Source of the DNA: Sphingomonadales bacterium
GTDB taxonomy: Bacteria > Pseudomonadota > Alphaproteobacteria > Sphingomonadales > Sphingomonadaceae
Assembly (NCBI GenBank): GCA_028868335.1
Contig: JAGWUU010000055.1
Location: 1 to 13,494, forward strand
Reading direction: 5' to 3'
Length of the DNA stretch: 13,494 nt
A program made the position numbers and the translations under genes. The notes beneath the pieces were generated by a model that ran no database searches, was not told the origin of the DNA, and was given only the letters and a program-made list of their open reading frames with translations. Positions 6,799 through 12,874 of the stretch are shown in pieces. Within the stretch, counting starts at the first letter, position 1. Each line of letters starts with the position of its first letter.

Positions 6799-8067
6799 CT
6801 ATTCGTCGCCGATGCGCCCTTCGGCACGGCCGGGCATGGCCGCGAACAGCGGCAGGATCACGGCCGAACCGGCCATCAGGACGGCGGCTCCCGTCATCGC
6901 CGGAACCAGCGTAAAGATGTCGGAAGCCAGGCCCATCGCATAGGCCCCCAATGCCATGCCGCCGAAAGTCGCCGCCTGGTAGATCGACAGGCAGCGTCCG
7001 AGAATCGCTTCGGGCGATCGCAATTGCATCGCGACGTTGAGCGTGGTCAGCACCGCCACCCAGCCACCCCCCGCGATGAGCGCCCCGGCGATGGTCGAGG
7101 TCAGCGTGGGTGCGTGGGCCACCGCCAGGATCGCGGCGGCGAAGGCCAGCGAGGCAACCCGGACAACAGGCTCGCTGCCGAACCGGCGCCGCAACGGCGC
7201 GACCCACAAGGCGGTGAGGATCGATCCGATCCCGAACGCCCCCAGCACCAGGCCATAGTCGATCTCGGTGCCGTGGAGCTTGCCCTTGACCAGCACTGGC
7301 AGCATGGCCTGATACCCCGCCGCGCAAAATCCGAAGGCAAAGCCGCGCACCAGTATCCGGCGCAGCGGACTCGACCCGGCGCAGAAGCGCAGCCCCTGCG
7401 CGATCGAGGCAAGGATCGGGCGGCGTTCGCGGGGCGGCGCCTCGGGTCGCCAGCGCAGCAGAACCACGATCAGCGCGACGAAGCTCAGCGAATTGAGTGC
7501 GAAGCCGATGCCCGGACTGGCCAGCGAAATCAGTAGCCCACCCAGCGCCGGGCCGACGCTGCGGGCCAGATTGAACGATATGGTGTTGAGCGAGATCGCC
7601 TGCGGCAGGTCGGCAGGCCCCACCTGAAGCCGCACCGAGGCCTGCCAGGCTGGCCCGTTCAATGCGGTGCCGCAGCCCATCAGCAGGGTAAAGGCCAGCA
7701 AGGACAGCGGCCCGATCGTCCCGGCCAGGGTCAGGGTCGCCAGCAATGCCGAAACGAGCAGCATCCCGGCCTGCGCGGCCAGCATGACCAGGCGGCGGTC
7801 GTAATTGTCGGCGATCGCTCCGGCGATCACCCCAAGCAGCATGATCGGTGTCGTCACCGATGCCTGGACCAGCGCGATCAACTGGTGCGAACTGGTCAGC
7901 TCCGTCATCAGCCAGGCAGCGCCGACCGACTGGATCATCGACCCCAGGTTCGAGGCGAGATTGGCGATCCAGATGGCGCGAAAGGCCGGGTAGGCAAAGG
8001 GAGCGAAAGGGGCGCCGCGACCGGTCGGCGATGATGTCGTCAGGGGAGAGGAAGGCAGCTCGGTCAC
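6799..8067 (-). CDS. Major facilitator superfamily exporter (MFS_3/EntS-like)
   Basis: Inner-membrane secondary transporter of about 422 aa with the 12-helix MFS layout. The loop-2 motif is recognisable as GAIADNYDRRLVML, and the N-terminal region (FAYPAFRAIWIANLASNLG, then AAWLMTELT) is typical of the MFS_3/EntS-type drug or siderophore exporters. Substrate unknown. The start is uncertain: the frame is open to a TTG at 8142, which would overlap the end of mmcB by 41 nt, and contains no ATG before the first helix. I chose the GTG at 8067 (giving an N-terminus TELPSSPLTTSS), 34 nt after mmcB, because it avoids the overlap; no clear ribosome site supports any candidate. It may be read through from the LexA-controlled mmcB promoter. 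Confidence 0.88.
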   Translation of the reverse strand: MTELPSSPLTTSSPTGRGAPFAPFAYPAFRAIWIANLASNLGSMIQSVGAAWLMTELTSSHQLIALVQASVTTPIMLLGVIAGAIADNYDRRLVMLAAQAGMLLVSALLATLTLAGTIGPLSLLAFTLLMGCGTALNGPAWQASVRLQVGPADLPQAISLNTISFNLARSVGPALGGLLISLASPGIGFALNSLSFVALIVVLLRWRPEAPPRERRPILASIAQGLRFCAGSSPLRRILVRGFAFGFCAAGYQAMLPVLVKGKLHGTEIDYGLVLGAFGIGSILTALWVAPLRRRFGSEPVVRVASLAFAAAILAVAHAPTLTSTIAGALIAGGGWVAVLTTLNVAMQLRSPEAILGRCLSIYQAATFGGMALGAYAMGLASDIFTLVPAMTGAAVLMAGSAVILPLFAAMPGRAEGRIGDE

Positions 8068-8101
8068 GTCGGGCGGAGTTAGGACCGGGCGCTCGCCCGC
8101 G

Positions 8102-8602
8102 TCAACCGCTCCAGCCCGCAAGATGCGGATCGACAAGGCCAAGTTGGCGACGAAGCGCGGCCCGCGCCAGCCGCTCTACCTCGGCCTTGCGGCGCGCGGC
8201 GGCCAGCGGCACGGTCGGTGCCGGGCGCAGGATTTCGGCGTCATAGCCATCGGCAACGATCAGCCCGCACCGTTCGGGCAGGAATGCCGCGGTTTCCATG
8301 CACGCCCGATCGAGATGCGGGGCAAGGCCCCAATAGAAGCGATCGCAATGATCGAGATAGTCGGTCCATTTGGCATCGCCGAGCAGGTCGGCCTTGCTCA
8401 CCTTGATCTCGACGATCACCACCTGGCCCTTGGAATCGATCCCCATCAGGTCCGCGCGCCGGTTGGAGCGCAAGGGCATTTCCGAAAGGCACCAGATATC
8501 GTTGCGCGCGAACAGGCGACAGATTCCGCGCGCCACCGCGCGGGCAGCGGAAAGATCGCCGTCAGCTACGGTAGCCAAGGGAATCGGTGAGGAGGTCGGC
8601 AT
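8102..8602 (-). CDS. mmcB: MmcB-family DNA repair protein (PD-(D/E)XK nuclease-like)
   Basis: A 166-aa protein of the MmcB family (PF06319). In Caulobacter the mmcB gene belongs to the LexA regulon and is implicated in repair of damaged or modified DNA. The core shows a restriction-nuclease-like layout: E41 in LSEMPLRSNRRADL, D51, and the E65-I-K67 strand (VVIVEIKVSKADLLGDAKW), followed by the family-typical DYLDHCDRFYWGL. An Arg/Ala-rich C-terminal helix follows. The ATG at 8602 lies 13 nt from a perfect alphaproteobacterial SOS box, which supports both the start and the SOS assignment. No strong ribosome site is visible, so a short-leader or leaderless mRNA is possible. The MFS gene follows after a short gap. 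Confidence 0.92.
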   Translation of the reverse strand: MPTSSPIPLATVADGDLSAARAVARGICRLFARNDIWCLSEMPLRSNRRADLMGIDSKGQVVIVEIKVSKADLLGDAKWTDYLDHCDRFYWGLAPHLDRACMETAAFLPERCGLIVADGYDAEILRPAPTVPLAAARRKAEVERLARAALRRQLGLVDPHLAGWSG

Positions 8603-8615
8603 CGCCCGATCTTAG

Positions 8616-8630
8616 GAACAGATCGGGAAC
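8616..8630 (-). promoter_or_regulatory. LexA operator (alphaproteobacterial SOS box) of mmcB
   Basis: The plus strand reads GAAC-AGATCGG-GAAC, which is GTTC-CCGATCT-GTTC toward mmcB: an exact match to the GTTC-N7-GTTC LexA box known from Alphaproteobacteria. It lies 13 nt upstream of the mmcB start and in the 43-nt gap after the 146-aa gene, exactly where a repressor would block the mmcB promoter. Consensus and location agree with the family's known SOS control. Confidence 0.85.
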
Positions 8631-8645
8631 TGCGCAAGCCCGCCT

Positions 8646-9086
8646 TCAGGTGAAGCGGCGCTGGGCCGGTTGCTCGGGCGGCGGTGCAAGCGCCAGCAGC
8701 GCGCTCCGGGCTGCGTGGAACTCCTGCCACAGCGCCAGCGCCGCGGGAGCCGGGTTGATCCCGCGGGCGTGGACCGCCAGCAGCGCGGCAAGGCCGGGCT
8801 CCATGATCGCGGCCAGATCCTCGATTCCCTGCTCGCTCAATTCGCGCCGCCAGCCGCCTGCATCGCGCATCACGGCGGGGAAATTGCGGATTTCCGGTCG
8901 CATCGATTCGACGGCGAGCCCGGCGAGCATGGCGACCACCCCTGCCGCGTCGTGCAGCGCCGACCACTTCATGCTCGTCGAGCTGGCCGATGCCTGACCG
9001 AATTCGGGGCGGCCGACACCCGGCAGCACGCCAGGCGGCGGCGCAGCCGGAGCTGCGGGCGGTGCGAAGCTGGAATAGGCGTTCAT
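8646..9086 (-). CDS. Protein of unknown function, 146 aa
   Basis: No recognised domain. The N-terminus is Pro/Ala-rich and probably disordered (SFAPPAAPAAPPPG, about residues 5-25). From about residue 38 on it looks like a compact helical domain (KWSALHDAAGVVAMLAGL, then RPEIRNFPAVMRDAG and ELSEQGIEDLAAIMEPGL), ending in PAQRRFT. No signal peptide or membrane segment. Codon bias matches the flanking genes and it fills the space between the tRNA region and the mmcB operator, which supports it as a real gene. The ATG at 9086 has no clear ribosome site. I believe similar short proteins occur in other sphingomonads but cannot confirm it here. Confidence 0.75.
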   Translation of the reverse strand: MNAYSSFAPPAAPAAPPPGVLPGVGRPEFGQASASSTSMKWSALHDAAGVVAMLAGLAVESMRPEIRNFPAVMRDAGGWRRELSEQGIEDLAAIMEPGLAALLAVHARGINPAPAALALWQEFHAARSALLALAPPPEQPAQRRFT

Positions 9087-9112
9087 GGGATCGAGTCGTT
9101 ACCGGATCGAGC

Positions 9113-9141
9113 TTGCCAAATCGCTAACTCGGGCAACTTAA
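9113..9141 (+). promoter_or_regulatory. Possible promoter of tRNA-Arg
   Basis: TTGCCA (9113-9118) and ACTTAA (9136-9141) are separated by 17 nt and would place a transcription start about 40 nt before the tRNA. The -35 half is reasonable and the -10 half is a weak match to TATAAT. This is the only sigma70-like pair I see ahead of the tRNA. Confidence 0.3.
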
Positions 9142-9187
9142 AAGGGGCTGGCGCATCGCGCTCGCCGCTGCTAACCGCCAGCGCCAC

Positions 9188-9264
<77 letters not shown>

Positions 9265-9522
9265 TCTTTTCAAATATTTGTACGATGGTCGCGGACCTGC
9301 TCTCAGGGCTGGGCAGGACATGGGTAGGTGAGCGGGAAATTCTGGCCCTGCCTCGCCGCCACAAGCTGCCTCAGTGGAAACGCCATGATTTGGCAGTTTG
9401 CGACAAGCCGGCGAATAAATCCGGTGCAATCGATGAGACGATTGGCCAGCGCCGTTGGCAAGCATAAACCAGATCAGAATCTTCATCCGGTATCGGCGAC
9501 CTGCCAGATCGATGATCATGCT
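9265..9522. other. No intact gene; A/T-rich spacer and unassigned sequence after the tRNA
   Basis: Directly after the tRNA comes a short A/T-rich run (TCTTTTCAAATATTTG, 9265-9280), unlike the surroundings. The rest has only short frames. A minus-strand frame just left of the etfA scrap briefly reads IWQVADTG before a stop (near 9485-9510), which resembles the IFQVADYG segment near the C-terminus of ETF alpha subunits, so decayed etfA may extend here after an internal deletion. I see no integrase, transposase or second copy of the tRNA 3' end. Confidence 0.5.
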
Positions 9523-9615
9523 GGTCTGCGCGACCTGAAGGTCGTTCTGAACATAGCCCGCATCGACCACCGCGCGGCAGGCGTCGACGCCTGTGCCGGG
9601 CTCGTCGGCGCGTGC
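9523..9615 (-). pseudogene. etfA: Remnant of electron transfer flavoprotein alpha subunit (etfA)
   Basis: The minus strand reads ADEPGTGVDACRAVV followed by DAGYVQNDLQVAQT. This aligns with the conserved FAD-binding segment of ETF alpha subunits (ADALGAAVGASRAAV, then DAGYVPNDWQVGQT in typical members, from memory). Only about 30 residues are recognisable: a stop codon precedes it, and after QT the similarity to the expected GKIVAPELY segment is lost. The conserved Ser of the FAD-binding motif is Cys here. There is no start codon and no room for the roughly 300-residue protein, so it is a gene scrap. Alternative: chance similarity, which I consider unlikely given the run of matches. Confidence 0.6.
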
Positions 9616-9730
9616 CCCCCGTCAGCACCAATCGCGCGGATGTGGGGGTGTGAAACAAGGAGGATCGGGGCTTCGTCGTAGTGACGAAGGAAGGTCAGCG
9701 GGATGTTCTCCCGGGCGACACCGGGCTGGG
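9616..9730. other. Unassigned sequence between the etfA and gabD remnants
   Basis: No start-to-stop gene. One minus-strand frame is open and looks protein-like (ENIPLTFLRHYDEAP, then ILLVSHPHIRAIGAD), possibly another gene scrap, but I do not recognise its family. It also contains a perfect 7-bp hairpin, CTTCGTC (9671-9677) with GACGAAG (9683-9689), without a T-run on either side. Confidence 0.35.
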
Positions 9731-9925
9731 TCAGATACCGATGCAGAGGTACTTCAGTTCAAGGTAGTCGTCGATGCCGTGGCGCGAACCCTCGCGGCCA
9801 AGTCCTGACTGCTTGATTCCCCCGAACGGCGCGACCTCGGTGGAAATGAGCCCGGTGTTGATGCCGACCATTCCCGCCTCCAGCGCTTCCGCAACCCGCC
9901 AGACCCTGCCAAGGTCCCGTGCGTA
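9731..9925 (-). pseudogene. gabD: C-terminal remnant of succinate-semialdehyde dehydrogenase (gabD-type)
   Basis: The last 65 codons of an NAD(P)-dependent aldehyde dehydrogenase, including its stop at 9731-9733. They run from YARDLGRVWRVAEAL through INTGLISTEVAPFGG and KQSGLGREGSRHG to the end ELKYLCIGI, matching the C-terminus of GabD (in E. coli it ends YLEIKYMCIGL). The catalytic Cys and NAD-binding parts are absent: similarity stops at about 9925, where sequence belonging to an oppositely oriented transporter begins a few bases later. There is no start codon for this piece, so it is a truncated, presumably non-functional remnant. The retained part has no stop or frameshift, which points to a fairly recent deletion. 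Confidence 0.88.
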
Positions 9926-9934
9926 ACCGGCTGT

Positions 9935-10425
9935 GCCCGGCTGACCTCGTTCACAATGGCGGCGATGGTCATCGGCTATCTGTTCGGGATCGCCCTGATC
10001 CCGCGGTTCGTCAACCGGCGTCAGGCGCTGATAGGCTGTGGCCTGTTGGGACTGCTGTTCTTGGTCGGCATCCTCACGTCCGATCCGGCATCGCACAGCC
10101 TGTCGGACATGCTGTGGGGCTGGGCCGGTTATCCGGGGTTGCCCAACCCGATCACATTCGTTGCGCTGCTTGGCCTTGCCAATGCGCTGGTCTGGCCGAC
10201 CGTCTGACCCTTGGCGATCGACGGGCTCGACAGCCATACCGCGCGCGCCTCGGCGTTCCTCATCATGGCAATCGCCGGGGGGCTGTTCCCGCTAACCTTC
10301 GGCTGGCTGCCCGCCATTCGACCATGCAATCGGCCTACGCGATCGCCATCCTGGGCTATCTGGTGATCCTCTACTACGGCTGGCGCGGCTACGCGCTCGG
10401 CCGACCGGACGGTGGTGCGGTTTGA
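9935..10425 (+). pseudogene. fucP: 3' remnant of a FucP/GluP-type sugar MFS transporter, with nonsense and frameshift
   Basis: The plus strand encodes the C-terminal part of a sugar:H+ symporter of the FucP/GluP group: RLTSFTMAAMVIGYLFG, then LGLANALVWPTV, a TGA at 10205-10207, then LAIDGLDSHTARAS and FLIMAIAGGLFPLTFGWL. The frame then changes, and the end is read from 10324 as MQSAYAIAILGYLVILYYGW to a stop at 10423-10425. Family members have WPTIWPLAIDGL here, so the TGA replaces a Trp codon (TGG to TGA). A small indel near 10315-10323 breaks the frame between GWL and MQSAYA. The N-terminal half is missing; the left end abuts the gabD remnant. Three independent lesions (truncation, stop, frameshift) make it a clear pseudogene. 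Confidence 0.85.
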
Positions 10426-10717
10426 GGCGTGGTCGGCAGTCTCAAGCCCACATCCTGCGCGATTTCGGCACTGTGAACGGGTGGTGAGCCAAGCGGTCTC
10501 TCGAGGTCATGTTCGCGTTGGCGATGCCAGTCCATCCCTTGCTGGGACCAAACACATAGGTCCTGACAATGGATTGGTGGAGTGCAGGCCTCGTCGCTGA
10601 ATTAATGTGAGGGCGTCGGCTCCACCGCATTGTGTTACGAAATCCACCGGCATCCTTGCGATGTTCGAGATCCAAGGGCTAAAGGACCGGACGAATTCGC
10701 GTCAACGCGGGTCAGCC
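10426..10717. other. Intergenic stretch without a recognisable gene
   Basis: About 290 bases between the transporter remnant and the receptor gene. A minus-strand frame (10442-10675) is open but its translation resembles no family I know. The frame of the TonB receptor stays open upstream to a GTG at 10607, but the sequence before 10730 does not look like protein. No riboswitch motif, Fur-type box or convincing sigma70 pair was found. It presumably holds the receptor promoter and the right edge of the rearranged stretch. Confidence 0.4.
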
Positions 10718-10723
10718 GGAGGG
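10718..10723 (+). promoter_or_regulatory. Ribosome binding site deciding the TonB-receptor start
   Basis: GGAGGG lies 6 nt before a GTG at 10730, a strong Shine-Dalgarno match at good spacing. The intervening bases TATAAA could alternatively be a -10 element, in which case translation would start further downstream (for example the TTG at 10829, right at the signal-peptide core). Confidence 0.5.
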
Positions 10724-10729
10724 TATAAA

Positions 10730-12835
10730 GTGAGGGTGCAATCACACGCTTGGCGAGTTCCAAGAGCCGCTGATCTCTGCCATTTTTATCCGGTATGGGC
10801 GGCTTCACCCAAGCGGCGTCATCTTGTTTTGCGGTCGAGCCTGGCCGGGATCGCATTCTTTGGCGTGGCGCAACCGGCGCTGGCTGATGAAGCGCCTGAG
10901 CAGTCGATCCTTGTCACGGGCCATGCCCTGCAAGAGCCTGGTTCGGCGATCGCCTATGACGAGCAGACGATCGAAGCGGAACGGTTGCGGACCAGCGCCT
11001 CGGGGCGGCTGGAAGATGCGCTTTCGGCAGTAGCCGGGTTCCAGCAGTTTCGGCGGTCTGACAGCCGTTCGGCCAATCCGACATCGCAGGGCGTGACGCT
11101 TCGGGCGCTCGGCGGCAACGCTTCCAGCCGCAGCCTCGTCCTGCTTGATGGGGTTCCGATGGCCGATCCCTCCTTCGGCCATGTACCGCTTTCGGCGCTC
11201 GCTCCGGAACGGTTGGCCCAGGCGCGGGTGACGCGCGGTGGCGGCGCGGGTGCCTTCGGGGCGGGGGCCGTCGCGGGAACAATCGAGCTGGACAGCGCCG
11301 GAGCAAACGAACTTGGCCTGTTCGAGGGCGAAGCGGTGGTGGACGATCGCGGCGAGACGGGGCTTTCGGGCACTTTGGCTCCCCAGCTTGGCAGTGGCTT
11401 TGCCGTCGCCTCGGCGCGGTGGGACCGGGGGCAGGGGTTCTGGACCACGCCCGAGAGCCAGCGCGTTCCCGCGTCGGTGCGTGCGGCTTACGAAAGCTGG
11501 TCGGCCAGCCTGCGCGGCGTTGCGCCGCTGACGCCCGATGTCGAGCTTCAGGCGCGCGGGATGGCCTATGACGATCATCGCACCCTGCGCTTCAGCGGTG
11601 CGAATTCGACCAGCAGCGGACAGGACGCCAGCTTGCGCCTGGTCGGGCACGGGGCCTGGCCATTCGAGCTGCTCGGCTACGTCCAGGCGCGCGATTACTC
11701 GAACGTGGTGATCAGCGCGACGAACTTCAAAAAGACGCTTGACCAGCGCGCCACCCCCTCGACCGGGTGGGGCGGCAAGGCCGAACTGCGTCCACCCGTG
11801 GGCGATGACCACACGTTGCGGCTGGGTGCGGATCTGCGCGGGGCGAACGGCACGATGTTCGAGGATGCCTACAGCACGGTGACGGGCAAGGTGACGGCGC
11901 GGCGCAGCGCAGGTGGGCGCAACGTCGATCTGGGAGTGTACGCCGAGGATGATTGGCGCATCGGCGCGCTGACCCTGACCGGCGGGGCGCGGGCCGATCG
12001 CTGGTCGATCGCCAACGGGTTCTTTCGTGAGGCCAATGCGGCCGGGGCGATCACCACGAACAACCGTTTCGTTGATCGCGCGGGCTGGGCCGGCAGCTTT
12101 CGCGGCGGGGCGCTGGTGGCATTGGGGCACGGTCTGACACTGCGCGGGTCGGCCTATTCGGGCCTGCGCCAGCCGACCCTGAACGAATTGTACCGCCCCT
12201 TCACGGTGTTTCCGGTTACGACCCGGGCCAATGCAACTCTCGGCAACGAGCGGCTGGTCGGCTTCGAGGGCGGTCTTGACTTCGCCCCGGTCGACGGACT
12301 GCGCTTTACCTTTACCGCTTTCGACAACCAGGTGCGTCACGCGATCGCCAATGTCACGATCGGCACGAATCTGCGTGAGCGGCGCAACGTCGATGCGATC
12401 CGGGCGAAGGGGGTGGAACTGGGAGCTTCGGCGCATCTTGGCACCGTAAGCTTCGATGGTTCGCTGGCCTGGACCGACGCCAAGGTCGAGGCGAGCGGCG
12501 CTTCGGCGGCGCTCAATGGCAAGCGCCCTGCGCAGACCCCCAAGCTCGCCGCCAGCGCGACCCTGGCCTGGCATCCGCACATGGGCTGGCGCATGGCGGT
12601 GACGGTCAAGCACGTCGGGATGCAGTACGAGGACGATCTCCAGATCGATACGCTTGCCGCCGCGACCACGCTCGACGCCTTTGTCGAACTGCCGTTGCGC
12701 AAGGGGGTGAGCCTTGTGCTGCGCGGCGAGAACCTGACGGACGTTGGCGTTGTTACCCGCAACGTCGCCGGTTCGATCGATCTCGGCACGCCAAGAACGC
12801 TGTGGGCCGGATTGCGCGTTGCCCTGCCGCGTTGA
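10730..12835 (+). CDS. TonB-dependent outer-membrane receptor
   Basis: Outer-membrane beta-barrel transporter driven by TonB-ExbB-ExbD; 701 aa from the GTG at 10730. A hydrophobic signal core (SSLAGIAFFGVAQPALA) ends before DEAPEQ, followed by a TonB-box-like ILVTG. The plug domain shows LRTSASGRLEDALSAVAG, TLRALGGNASSRSLVLLDG and ARVTRGGGAGAFGAGAVAG. The rest is barrel, with SGLRQPTLNELYRPF and the C-terminal ENLTDVGVVTRNVAG. It is full length for the family, although the last residue is Arg, not the usual aromatic. The GTG start gives an unusually long (about 35 residue) stretch before the hydrophobic core; a TTG at 10829 would give a normal signal peptide but lacks a ribosome site. Substrate (siderophore, cobalamin, sugar or other) cannot be told. 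The class II aldolase gene follows after 39 nt. Confidence 0.88.
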   Translation: MRVQSHAWRVPRAADLCHFYPVWAASPKRRHLVLRSSLAGIAFFGVAQPALADEAPEQSILVTGHALQEPGSAIAYDEQTIEAERLRTSASGRLEDALSAVAGFQQFRRSDSRSANPTSQGVTLRALGGNASSRSLVLLDGVPMADPSFGHVPLSALAPERLAQARVTRGGGAGAFGAGAVAGTIELDSAGANELGLFEGEAVVDDRGETGLSGTLAPQLGSGFAVASARWDRGQGFWTTPESQRVPASVRAAYESWSASLRGVAPLTPDVELQARGMAYDDHRTLRFSGANSTSSGQDASLRLVGHGAWPFELLGYVQARDYSNVVISATNFKKTLDQRATPSTGWGGKAELRPPVGDDHTLRLGADLRGANGTMFEDAYSTVTGKVTARRSAGGRNVDLGVYAEDDWRIGALTLTGGARADRWSIANGFFREANAAGAITTNNRFVDRAGWAGSFRGGALVALGHGLTLRGSAYSGLRQPTLNELYRPFTVFPVTTRANATLGNERLVGFEGGLDFAPVDGLRFTFTAFDNQVRHAIANVTIGTNLRERRNVDAIRAKGVELGASAHLGTVSFDGSLAWTDAKVEASGASAALNGKRPAQTPKLAASATLAWHPHMGWRMAVTVKHVGMQYEDDLQIDTLAAATTLDAFVELPLRKGVSLVLRGENLTDVGVVTRNVAGSIDLGTPRTLWAGLRVALPR

Positions 12836-12874
12836 TCGGGTACATTGGTTGCAAATCGGAACCGGAGAGAGCCC

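Noticed and set aside
6701..7327. Upstream extension of the PAS frame to a TTG at 7327
   Set aside because: The extension lies inside the MFS gene on the same strand in another frame; a 100-nt intergenic region and a normal ATG at 6700 explain the PAS gene better.
9671..9689. Perfect 7-bp hairpin as a terminator or attachment core
   Set aside because: No T-run on either strand, and it lies within a possible coding remnant; short perfect stems are expected by chance in GC-rich DNA.
10442..10675. Minus-strand open frame of 77 codons as a transposase remnant
   Set aside because: No transposase motif or terminal inverted repeats seen; the translation matches nothing I recognise.
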